Assembly: GCA_030831375.1 (NCBI GenBank)
Contig: JAURLF010000160.1
Coordinates: 1 to 7,032 of the forward strand
Length of the DNA: 7,032 nt
DNA from: Gaiellales bacterium
Lineage (GTDB): Bacteria > Actinomycetota > Thermoleophilia > Gaiellales > F1-60-MAGs149
Direction of reading: 5' to 3'
In this document: piece by piece, positions 1-5,566 of the stretch
Numbering within the stretch: the stretch's first letter is position 1
Layout: every line of letters begins with the position of its first letter
Made by a program: the position numbers and the translations under genes
Notes under the pieces: model-generated
What the model was told of the DNA's origin: nothing
Database searches by the model: none
The model's input: the letters and a program-made list of their open reading frames with translations, nothing else

Positions 1-1116
1 CTCGCCCTGCTCGGCATCGTGATCGTCAACATGGAGTACTACGCGCAGCCGCTGGAGAGCGGCTGGATCGAGTCCATGGGCGGCCTCGACGGCGCGGCCC
101 GCTGGCTCTCGATCGCGGTCTTCCAGGCCAAGAGCTACCTCGTCTTCTCGCTGCTCTTCGGCTACGGCCTCGGCATCCAGGTGGCCCGCTCGACGGCCTC
201 GGGTGCGCCGCTCGGCCGGCGCTACGCCCGCCGCATGATCGGCCTCTTCCTCCTCGGCGCCCTGCACGCGGTGCTGCTGTTCGCCGGCGACATCCTGATG
301 GCGTACGCCATCCTCGGCGCCGTGCTGTGGCCGCTGCGCCGCGTGCGCGAGCGCGAGCTCCTGTTCACGGCCGGCGCGCTCGCCGCGCTGTCCGCCGTCG
401 GCGCGCTCGTGCTCGGCGCCGCGACGTTCCTCAAGGGCGGCCTGGCGGCGACCGTCCCCGACACGGCCGCGGCAGTGCAGGCGATCGCGGAGGGCACCCT
501 CGGGGAGCAGATCGGGCAGCGCGTCTCCGACCTCGGCGCCGCCCAGGCCGTGGTCTTCCTCGTGCAGGGCCCGATGGTGGCCGCCGCCTTCCTCGTCGGC
601 CTGATGCTCGCCCGCCGCGGGCTCCTCGCCGACCCGGCCGCGCACCGCGCGCTGCTCCGGCGCATGGCGCTGATCTGCCTGCCGACCGGGCTGATCGGCG
701 GCGCGCTCGCCGCGACCCTGATCGTGGTCGTCGGGGGCGAGGCGTCGGGCATCGGCATCGCGCTCCAGTTCCTCCTGGCGCCCCTCTCGAGTCTCGGCTA
801 CGTGGCCGGCGTCGCGCTGCTCGTCGCCGGCCACCGCCTGCCCCGGGCCCTGGCCCGCGTCGGGGCCGCTGGCCGCATGTCGCTGACCGTCTACCTCGGC
901 GAGTCGATCGTCGCGGTGATCCTGTTCACGGGCCTCGGCTTCGGCCTCTACGGCGAGGTGGGCCCGGCGCTCGGACTCGTGATCGCGCTCGCGACGTGGC
1001 TCGGGTTCCTGGTCTTCGCGGCGATCTGGTGGCACGCCTTCCGGTACGGGCCGTTCGAGTGGCTTCTGCGCTCCTTCACCTACGGGCGCCTGCAGCCCCT
1101 GCGGCGGGCGCCGTAG
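1..1116 (+). CDS. DUF418 / YeiB-family membrane protein, 5'-truncated by window edge
   Basis: The reading frame is open from base 1 to the TAG at 1114-1116 (371 visible residues). The first visible residues, LALLGIVIVNM, match the N-terminal membrane segment of DUF418 proteins (usual form RGxALLGILLVNM), so the true start lies a short way upstream of the window and the internal GTG at 19 is not the start. Family marks seen: the LFSLLFGYGLGIQ-like segment (about residues 44-60), a LHAVLLFAGDILMAYAILG segment (about 87-105), the GRMSLTVYLGESIV helix (about 292-305), and the C-terminal hallmark FRYGPFEWLLRSFTYGR followed by QPLRR. Most of the protein is hydrophobic helix (roughly 8-10 membrane segments), so it is an inner-membrane protein. 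The biochemical role of the family is not settled; some databases call it a transporter. It is followed after 28 bp by thrB, with no functional link evident. Family assignment is sure, function unknown. Confidence 0.9.
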   Translation, partial: LALLGIVIVNMEYYAQPLESGWIESMGGLDGAARWLSIAVFQAKSYLVFSLLFGYGLGIQVARSTASGAPLGRRYARRMIGLFLLGALHAVLLFAGDILMAYAILGAVLWPLRRVRERELLFTAGALAALSAVGALVLGAATFLKGGLAATVPDTAAAVQAIAEGTLGEQIGQRVSDLGAAQAVVFLVQGPMVAAAFLVGLMLARRGLLADPAAHRALLRRMALICLPTGLIGGALAATLIVVVGGEASGIGIALQFLLAPLSSLGYVAGVALLVAGHRLPRALARVGAAGRMSLTVYLGESIVAVILFTGLGFGLYGEVGPALGLVIALATWLGFLVFAAIWWHAFRYGPFEWLLRSFTYGRLQPLRRAP

Positions 1117-1130
1117 CCCGCCGCCTGCTC

Positions 1131-1136
1131 TAGGCT
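1131..1136 (+). promoter_or_regulatory. Putative -10 hexamer (TAGGCT) for leaderless thrB transcript
   Basis: TAGGCT fits the TAnnnT pattern of an actinobacterial -10 element and ends 8 nt before the thrB GTG at 1145. That is the spacing at which transcription would begin at or next to the start codon. No purine-rich Shine-Dalgarno lies between it and the GTG (the spacer is TCCGCCCC). I see no convincing -35, which is common for such promoters. The call is inference from spacing and sequence only. Confidence 0.4.
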
Positions 1137-1144
1137 TCCGCCCC

Positions 1145-2026
1145 GTGGCCGCGACCCGCGTGAACGTCGACGTCCCGGGCTCGTCCGCCAACCTCGGGCC
1201 CGGCTATGACTGCCTGGCGATCGCGTTGCCGCTGCGCCTGCGCGTGGCGATCGAGCGCCGACCCGGCCCCCTCGCGGTCGAGATGGCCGGCGAGGGCGCG
1301 GGCGAGCTGCCCGCCGACGCCACCAACCTCGTCGCCGCGACCCTGCTCGCCGAGCTCGACGAGAAAGGCGACGACCTGCACGTCGCGATCGACAACCGCA
1401 TCCCGCTCGGCGCCGGCTGCGGCTCGTCGGCCGCCGCGATCGTGGCGGCGCTCGCCGCCGCGGACCTCCTGCGCGGCCGCGAGGCGAACCCGGCCAGCCT
1501 CATGCTGCGCGCCTCCGCCATCGAGGGGCACCCCGACAACGTCGCGGCGAGCGTGCTCGGCGGCGTCACCATCGCGGCCGGCGACCCGCCGACCGCGCGC
1601 CGGATCGAGCCGCCCGCGGACCTCACCCTGGTCGTGGCCGTCGCCGATGAGCGCGTCCTCACCCGCGACGCCCGCGCGGCCCTGGCGGGCGACGTGCCCC
1701 GCGGCGACGCCGTCTGGAACATCCAGCACGCCGCGCTGCTGGTGCACGCGCTGCACACGGGCGCCCTCGACGACCTCTCGGTCGCCCTCACCGACCGCCT
1801 CCACGAGGACGTCCGCGCGGCGCTGATGCCGACCTTCCAGGAGCTGCGCAGCCGCAGCGCGGAGCTCGGCGCGCTCGGCGTCACCCTGTCGGGCGCCGGT
1901 CCGTCGGTGCTCGTCTGGTGCGCGGCCGACCGCGCCGACGAGATCGCGGCGGGCGTGCGGTCGATCGTGCCGAGCGCCGACGTGCACGCGCTGCGACCCG
2001 AGCCTGTCGGGCTCGTCTGCGGCTAG
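1145..2026 (+). CDS. thrB: Homoserine kinase (GHMP kinase family)
   Basis: Cytoplasmic enzyme that phosphorylates L-homoserine with ATP to O-phosphohomoserine, the step before threonine synthase. The 293-residue protein has the family's usual length. GHMP motifs are in order: PGSSANLGPGYD (11-22, substrate side), the ATP loop IPLGAGCGSSAA (86-97), EGHPDN (127-132), a DRLHED(V)R segment (217-224) that resembles the homoserine-kinase D-x-L-H-x-x-x-R signature, and the C-terminal LSGAGPS (248-254). These marks favour homoserine kinase over mevalonate, galactose or other GHMP kinases. The ATP loop has Cys where GLGSS is usual. The start is GTG at 1145, giving MAATRVNVDVPGSSANLG; GTG at 1160 is an alternative that would lose five residues. 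Neither has a Shine-Dalgarno, and the TAGGCT just upstream suggests leaderless translation. No thrC, hom or lysC is in the window. It converges on lipA. Confidence 0.92.
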   Translation: MAATRVNVDVPGSSANLGPGYDCLAIALPLRLRVAIERRPGPLAVEMAGEGAGELPADATNLVAATLLAELDEKGDDLHVAIDNRIPLGAGCGSSAAAIVAALAAADLLRGREANPASLMLRASAIEGHPDNVAASVLGGVTIAAGDPPTARRIEPPADLTLVVAVADERVLTRDARAALAGDVPRGDAVWNIQHAALLVHALHTGALDDLSVALTDRLHEDVRAALMPTFQELRSRSAELGALGVTLSGAGPSVLVWCAADRADEIAAGVRSIVPSADVHALRPEPVGLVCG

Positions 2027-2039
2027 GCGGTCCGCGCCC

Positions 2040-2082
2040 GTGCCGAGCGGCCCGCCGTCCTCGATGGGTCCTGCTCGGGCAC
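2040..2082. terminator. Imperfect GC-rich hairpin between convergent thrB and lipA, probable bidirectional terminator
   Basis: Bases 2040-2048 (GTGCCGAGC) pair with 2073-2082 (GCTCGGGCAC) as nine base pairs with one bulged G at 2077. Inside this, 2049-2053 (GGCCC) can pair with 2066-2071 (GGGTCC) with one bulged T, leaving a 12-nt loop. It begins 13 nt after the thrB stop and ends 7 nt before the lipA stop, so it can serve both transcripts. There is no T-tract on either side, so it is not a canonical intrinsic terminator; such U-less hairpins are common at gene ends in high-GC actinobacteria. The pairing was worked out by hand, with no energy computed. Confidence 0.5.
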
Positions 2083-2089
2083 CTGCCGC

Positions 2090-3016
2090 CTAGTAGGCCA
2101 CGACGCGACTGCCGCCCTCGGCGGCGAGGCGCTGCTCCTCGGCGCGGTAGCTGGAGCGCACGAGGGGGCCGGCGAAGACGCTGCCGAAGCCGAGCTCCAT
2201 GCCGGCCTCGCGGAAGCGGCGGAAGGAGTCGAGCGGCACCCAGCGGTCGAGCGGCAGGTGCCGCTCGCTCGGCTGCAGGTACTGCCCAATCGTGACGACG
2301 TCGACGTCGTGGGCACGCAGGTCGGCCATCGTCTCGACGACCTCGTCGTCGGTCTCTCCCATCCCGACGATGATCCCGCTCTTCGTGAGCAGCGGCGCGC
2401 GCTCGGGGAAGTGCCCGACCCACAGCTCCTTGGCGCGCCGGAGGATCCACAGGGCGCGGTCGTAATCGCCCTTGATGCGGACCTTCGGCTGGATCCGCCG
2501 CACGGTCTCGATGTTGTGGTTGTAGACGTGCGGTTCGGCGGCCAGGACGGTCACCATCGCGTCGTCCTCCTTGCCGAGGAAGTCCGGCACCAGCACCTCG
2601 ACCTGCAGCTCCGGGTTGCGGCGGCGCAGCGCGCGGATCGTCTGCGCCCAGTGCTCGGCGCCCTTGTCGGGGAGGTCGTCGCGGTCGACGCTCGTGACCA
2701 CCACATGGCGCAGGCCCATCCGCTCGGCGGCGGCGGCGAGCTTCGCCGGCTCGAGCGGGTCGAGCTCCTCGCCGCGCTTGCCGCTCGTGACGGCGCAGTA
2801 GCGGCAGGCGCGCGTGCAGGTGTCGCCCATGATCTGGAAGGTCGCGGTGCCGCGCCCCCAGCACTCGCCGATGTTCGGGCAGCCCGCCTCCTCGCAGACG
2901 GTGTGCAGGCCATTCTCGCGCACGATCCCGGTCAGCTCGTCGAAGCGCGAGCCGGGGCTGGCGGCGCGCACGCGCATCCAGTCGGGTCGCGTCTTCGCCT
3001 CGGGACCCCAGGGCAT
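2090..3016 (-). CDS. lipA: Lipoyl synthase (radical SAM, two [4Fe-4S] clusters)
   Basis: Inserts two sulfur atoms at C6 and C8 of the octanoyl group carried on lipoyl-domain lysines, the last step of de novo lipoate assembly. The 308-residue protein shows both cluster sites of the family: the auxiliary-cluster cysteines C41, C46 and C52 (CEEAGCPNIGEC) and the radical-SAM CxxxCxxC at C67, C71 and C74 (CTRACRYC). The C-terminal RSSY (287-290) carries the serine that ligates the auxiliary cluster; it continues RAEE where HAEE is more usual. Other family stretches are VTSVDRDDLPDKGA (107-120), EPHVYNHNIETV (161-172) and SGIIVGMGET (213-222). The ATG start at 3016 has a GAGG six nt upstream and lies 1 nt after the stop of the VOC gene (TGACATG), so it is translationally coupled to it. 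It is the last gene of the E2-lipB-VOC-lipA operon and converges on thrB. Confidence 0.97.
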   Translation of the reverse strand: MPWGPEAKTRPDWMRVRAASPGSRFDELTGIVRENGLHTVCEEAGCPNIGECWGRGTATFQIMGDTCTRACRYCAVTSGKRGEELDPLEPAKLAAAAERMGLRHVVVTSVDRDDLPDKGAEHWAQTIRALRRRNPELQVEVLVPDFLGKEDDAMVTVLAAEPHVYNHNIETVRRIQPKVRIKGDYDRALWILRRAKELWVGHFPERAPLLTKSGIIVGMGETDDEVVETMADLRAHDVDVVTIGQYLQPSERHLPLDRWVPLDSFRRFREAGMELGFGSVFAGPLVRSSYRAEEQRLAAEGGSRVVAY

Positions 3017-3017
3017 G

Positions 3018-3377
3018 TCAGGCCTCGCGGATCTCGTAGAGGACGCCGTCGGGGTCGGCGATGCCGGTCACGCGCCGGCCGTCCGCCGTCTCCGTGACGT
3101 CGTCGAGGAAGGGCGCGTCGCGCTCCTTGAGCTCGGCCAGGAAGGCGTCGAAGTCCTCCACGACGAGCGTGATGTAGACGCCCGCCTCGGCCAGCCACTT
3201 CTTGCCGAACTTGCGCCGCACGGCACCGCCCTCGACGTCGACGCGCAGGCCCTCGCGGGTCGCGGCGAAGCCGTTCTCGTCGATCTCCGACAGGGTGCAG
3301 CCGAGCCGGTTCTCGTAGAACTGCCGCGAGCGCACGAGGTCGCTCGCGAAGACGGTGTAGCGGTGCTCGCGGATCAC
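3018..3377 (-). CDS. Small VOC (glyoxalase/bleomycin-resistance/dioxygenase-fold) protein
   Basis: A single-module protein of 119 residues with the two beta-alpha-beta-beta-beta units of the vicinal oxygen chelate fold. The first half begins HRYTVFASDLVRSRQFYENRLG (residues 5-26), the classic VOC opening, and the second begins GVYITLVVEDFDAFLAEL (66-83), ending with GRRVTGIADPDG and VLYEI (100-116). Candidate metal-side residues are H5 and the terminal E115; the remaining ligand positions are not clear, so activity cannot be predicted. Family members include glyoxalase I, fosfomycin and bleomycin resistance proteins and ring-cleaving dioxygenases; short ones like this are mostly of unknown function. 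The GTG start overlaps the lipB TGA in a GTGA, and its stop is 1 nt from the lipA start, so it is locked into the lipoate operon. Only a weak upstream GGGAG, 11 nt away, is seen, so translation probably relies on coupling. Why it sits here is not known. Confidence 0.87.
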   Translation of the reverse strand: MIREHRYTVFASDLVRSRQFYENRLGCTLSEIDENGFAATREGLRVDVEGGAVRRKFGKKWLAEAGVYITLVVEDFDAFLAELKERDAPFLDDVTETADGRRVTGIADPDGVLYEIREA

Positions 3378-4054
3378 AGCGGCACCGACTCCCAGCTGCG
3401 GCCGAGGCGCTCGCCGAGGCGCGCGAGGACGGCGGCGGAGGCCTCCGCGCGGTCGATCGGGCGGCCCGCCTCGAGCGCGGCGGTCGTGTAGCGGGTCTCC
3501 TGCAGCCCGCAGCCGACGAAGAGGTCGAACGGCTCGAGGTCGCAGTCGACGTTGAGGGCGAAGCCGTGGGTCGTGATCCAGGAGGCCACGTGCACGCCGA
3601 TCGAGGCGATCTTGCGGTCCTCGACCCAGACGCCGGTGTGCTCCTCGCCCTCGCGCGCCTCCGCGGACACGCCGAGGTCGCCAAGGGCGTCGATCAGGGC
3701 GCCCTCGAGGGTCTCCACGTAGCGGCGCAGGTCGCGGCCGAGCGGCGCCAGGTCGAGGATCGGGTAACCGACCAGCTGGCCGGGGCCGTGGTACGTGGCG
3801 CGGCCGCCGCGGGCGACCTCGACGACGCCGATGCCGCGCTGCGCGAGCAGCGCCGGGTGCGGGATCTCGCTGGCCACGTCGGTGCGCGTGCCGAGCGTGA
3901 CCACGGGCTCGTGCTCGAGCAGGATCAGGGTGTCCGGGATCGCCTGCTGGGAGCGGGCCCCCGCGAGGTCGGCCATCGTGGCCAGCGCCTCGTCGTACGG
4001 GGTGAGCCCCGGCAGGTCGATCAGGTAGGCGGCGGTCGCGGCGGGCGCGCTCAC
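3374..4054 (-). CDS. lipB: Lipoyl(octanoyl) transferase
   Basis: Moves the octanoyl group from octanoyl-ACP to the lysine of lipoyl domains, the substrate for LipA. The protein has 226 residues, normal for LipB. Visible marks: PDTLILLEHEPVVTLG (40-55), the signature RGGRATYHGPGQ with LVGYPI (82-98), WVEDRKIASIGVHV (143-156) carrying the conserved active-site lysine K148, THGFALNVDCDLEPF (162-176), and the acyl-carrying cysteine C182 in FVGCGLQE. Most homologues have Pro before that Cys (PCG); here it is Gly. The frame stays open far upstream, to 4675, but that part is only the shadow of the E2 gene. The GTG at 4054 gives MSAPAATAAYLIDLPGL, the natural LipB N-terminus. It overlaps the E2 stop as GTGA and has AGGAGG ten nt upstream, inside the E2 coding sequence. 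Its own TGA overlaps the VOC start. LipB acting on the E2 encoded just before it is the obvious expectation. Confidence 0.96.
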   Translation of the reverse strand: MSAPAATAAYLIDLPGLTPYDEALATMADLAGARSQQAIPDTLILLEHEPVVTLGTRTDVASEIPHPALLAQRGIGVVEVARGGRATYHGPGQLVGYPILDLAPLGRDLRRYVETLEGALIDALGDLGVSAEAREGEEHTGVWVEDRKIASIGVHVASWITTHGFALNVDCDLEPFDLFVGCGLQETRYTTAALEAGRPIDRAEASAAVLARLGERLGRSWESVPL

Positions 4055-5451
4055 GCGCCGAACGCCTCCTCGTCCCACGTCTCCAGGTTCTGCTTGATCT
4101 GGGCCATGAACTGGGAGGCGTAAGCGCCGTCGATCAGGCGGTGGTCGTAGCTGAGCGACAGGTACATCATCGGCCGGATCGCGATCGCCTCGGACCCGTC
4201 GGGGCCCGTGACGACCATCGGCCGGCGCACGATCGCACCCGTGTCGAGGATGCCGACCTGGCCGACGGGGAGGATCGGGGTGCCGTACAGCGAGCCGAAG
4301 ACGCCCGGGTTCGTGATCGTGAAGGTGCCGTCCGAGAGGTCGTCGATCGTCAGCTTCTTCGCGCGCCCGCGGACGGCGAAGTCGTTGACGGCCTGCGCGA
4401 GGCCGAGCAGGTTCAGCGTCTCCGCGTTCTTGATCGACGGCACGAGCAGGCCCTTGCCGTCGTCGACGGAGACCGCCATCCCGAGGTTGACGTAGCGCTT
4501 GATGACGGCCTCGCCCTCGCGGACCTCCGCGTTCATCCACGGCCAGACCGCGATCGCGTCGACCGAGGCGCGCATGATGAAGGGCAGGAACGAGAGGCCG
4601 ACGCCGTAGTCGGACTTGAACTTGCCCTTCAGGCGGTTGCGGATGTCGGTCACGCGGCCGAGGTCGACCTCCCATACCTGCGTGACGTGCGCGGCGGTGT
4701 CGATCGACTCGCGCATGTGCTTGGCCGTGACCTGGCGGACGCGCGAGAAGGTGTAGATCTCCTCACCGGTGGCGGGCGCCGCGGGCTCGACCGGCGCCAC
4801 GGGGGCGGCCGGGGCGGCGGGCGCCGGGGCCGCGGCCGGAGCCGGGGGCGCCGCGGGGGCGGGCGGGGCGACGACGGCCGTCGGCTCGGCCGCCGGCGCG
4901 GCGAAGGCGCCGCCGGAGGCGCGGGCGGCCAGGAACGACTCGACGTCCTTCTTCGTGACGCGGCCACCACGGCCGGTGCCGGTGATCTGGCCGATGTCGA
5001 GGCCGTGCTCGGCGAGCATCCGCGCGACGACCGGGGAGACGAACGCGCGGCCCTCCCCGCCCTCGGCGGTCGCGGGCGCGGCGGGGGCTGCGGGGGCCGG
5101 CTCGGCGGGCGCGGCGACCGCGGGCGCAGGCGCCTCGGGCGCGGGCTCCGCCGGGGCGGCGGGCGCAGCCGGGGCCGCGGGGGCGGCGGGGACGGCGGAC
5201 GGGTCGGTCGACAGGACCGCGATGCGGGTGCCGACGTCGACGGTCTCGCCCTCGGCGACGAGGATCTCGATGACCACGCCGCCCGCGGGCGACGGCACCT
5301 CGGTGTCGACCTTGTCGGTCGAGATCTCGACGATCGTCTCGTCGGACCGCACACTGTCGCCGACCTGCTTCAGCCAGCGGCTGATCGTACCCTCCGTCAC
5401 GCTCGAGCCCATCTGGGGCATGACCACATCGACGTTGCTCGCGACCGCCAT
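4051..5451 (-). CDS. 2-oxo acid dehydrogenase E2 component (dihydrolipoamide acyltransferase)
   Basis: Core subunit of a 2-oxo acid dehydrogenase complex: its lipoyl arm receives the acyl group from E1 and passes it to CoA. The 466-residue protein is built as: one N-terminal lipoyl domain (about 6-82, lipoylated lysine K47 in STDKVDTEVPSPAGG), an Ala/Pro linker (84-130), a peripheral E1/E3-binding domain (about 136-172, SPVVARMLAEHGLDI and GTGRGGRVTKKDV), a second Ala/Pro linker (181-229), and the catalytic domain (about 233-466) with active-site H437 in SYDHRLIDG. The start is ATG at 5451, right before the lipoyl domain, with AGGAGG seven nt upstream; the open frame beyond it is spurious. 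The lipoyl region resembles actinobacterial SucB/DlaT (VTEGTISRWLKQ), but many of those carry two lipoyl domains and this has one. Whether the substrate is pyruvate, 2-oxoglutarate or a branched-chain 2-oxo acid cannot be told, and no E1 or E3 gene is in the window. First gene of the lipoate operon. Confidence 0.94.
   Translation of the reverse strand: MAVASNVDVVMPQMGSSVTEGTISRWLKQVGDSVRSDETIVEISTDKVDTEVPSPAGGVVIEILVAEGETVDVGTRIAVLSTDPSAVPAAPAAPAAPAAPAEPAPEAPAPAVAAPAEPAPAAPAAPATAEGGEGRAFVSPVVARMLAEHGLDIGQITGTGRGGRVTKKDVESFLAARASGGAFAAPAAEPTAVVAPPAPAAPPAPAAAPAPAAPAAPVAPVEPAAPATGEEIYTFSRVRQVTAKHMRESIDTAAHVTQVWEVDLGRVTDIRNRLKGKFKSDYGVGLSFLPFIMRASVDAIAVWPWMNAEVREGEAVIKRYVNLGMAVSVDDGKGLLVPSIKNAETLNLLGLAQAVNDFAVRGRAKKLTIDDLSDGTFTITNPGVFGSLYGTPILPVGQVGILDTGAIVRRPMVVTGPDGSEAIAIRPMMYLSLSYDHRLIDGAYASQFMAQIKQNLETWDEEAFGA
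4765..4911 (-). repeat. Ala/Pro-rich interdomain linker 2 of E2 (low-complexity coding DNA)
   Basis: Encodes residues 181-229, almost only Ala and Pro in AP, PAP and PAAP units, joining the peripheral binding domain to the catalytic domain. In E2 proteins such linkers are stiff, mobile arms that let the lipoyl domain visit the active sites. The near-pure GCC/GCG/CCC/CCG codons make a GC-only tract that produces long false Gly/Ala-rich open frames on the opposite strand. Confidence 0.85.
5062..5202 (-). repeat. Ala/Pro-rich interdomain linker 1 of E2 (low-complexity coding DNA)
   Basis: Encodes residues 84-130, with an imperfect PAA tripeptide repeat (AAPAAPAAPAAP near 89-100) followed by Pro-Glu-Ala-Pro units. 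It connects the single lipoyl domain to the E1/E3-binding domain. The repeated GCX-GCX-CCX triplets are prone to length change, so linker length could vary between strains. Confidence 0.85.
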
Positions 5452-5458
5452 CGCGCGA

Positions 5459-5464
5459 CCTCCT
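5459..5464 (-). promoter_or_regulatory. Shine-Dalgarno of the E2 gene
   Basis: Perfect AGGAGG on the minus strand, seven nt before the ATG at 5451. It fixes the E2 start and rejects the open frame that extends upstream to 5916. Confidence 0.85.
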
Positions 5465-5481
5465 GGGGGTCCTGCGGCTTC

Positions 5482-5492
5482 CGGTTGAACCG
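5482..5492. promoter_or_regulatory. 11-bp palindrome CGGTTgAACCG in the divergent intergenic region, possible operator
   Basis: A perfect 5+1+5 inverted repeat, 31-41 nt upstream of the E2 ATG and about 65 nt upstream of the ABC ATPase start. It is one of the few AT-containing spots in this region. On the minus strand it overlaps TACGGT (5489-5494), a TAnnnT hexamer that could be the -10 of the E2 operon, so a bound repressor would cover the promoter. No matching -35 is seen. The operator role is inference; an 11-bp palindrome can also arise by chance. Confidence 0.3.
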
Positions 5493-5544
5493 TAGCGCTC
5501 CTTCGCCCGGGTCGCGGCTTGCGGCCGATCGGGCGGCCCGCCGC

Positions 5545-5566
5545 GAAGAGGGGGTTCGTGCCCCCC
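5545..5566 (+). promoter_or_regulatory. SD-like purine run and GC hairpin enclosing the start codon of the ABC ATPase
   Basis: The run GAAGAGGGGG (5545-5554) is the only ribosome-binding-like sequence before the gene, 3 nt from the GTG at 5558. Its last five bases, GGGGG (5550-5554), can pair with the C-run at 5561-5566, leaving the six-base loop TTCGTG, which contains the start codon. Pairing would hide part of the ribosome site. The SD spacing is short, so the exact SD register is uncertain. Confidence 0.4.

Noticed and set aside
327..1133. 268-residue Arg/Pro/Ala-rich plus-strand frame inside the DUF418 gene
   Set aside because: Frame-shifted shadow of the DUF418 coding sequence, typical of very GC-rich genes.
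1130..1987. 285-residue open frame on the minus strand, opposite thrB
   Set aside because: It is the antisense shadow of thrB. Its composition is Arg/Gly/Ala/Asp-rich with no recognisable domain, and thrB has all its family motifs.
2258..3097. 279-residue plus-strand frame opposite lipA
   Set aside because: Antisense shadow of lipA with no domain; lipA on the minus strand carries both iron-sulfur motifs.
4055..4675. In-frame upstream extension of lipB (about 207 residues), which could look like an E2-LipB fusion
   Set aside because: It is the E2 catalytic region read in the wrong frame; real LipB homology begins at the GTG at 4054.
4769..5488. 239-residue plus-strand frame rich in Gly and Ala, resembling a PE-PGRS-like or collagen-like protein
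   Set aside because: It is the reverse complement of the E2 Ala/Pro linkers; Pro/Ala codons read backwards give Gly/Ala runs. No independent start signal or domain is seen.
5485..5490. TTGAAC as a plus-strand -35 for the ABC genes
   Set aside because: No acceptable -10 lies 16-19 nt downstream (the sequence there is CGGGTC-like), and the hexamer is part of the palindrome already reported.
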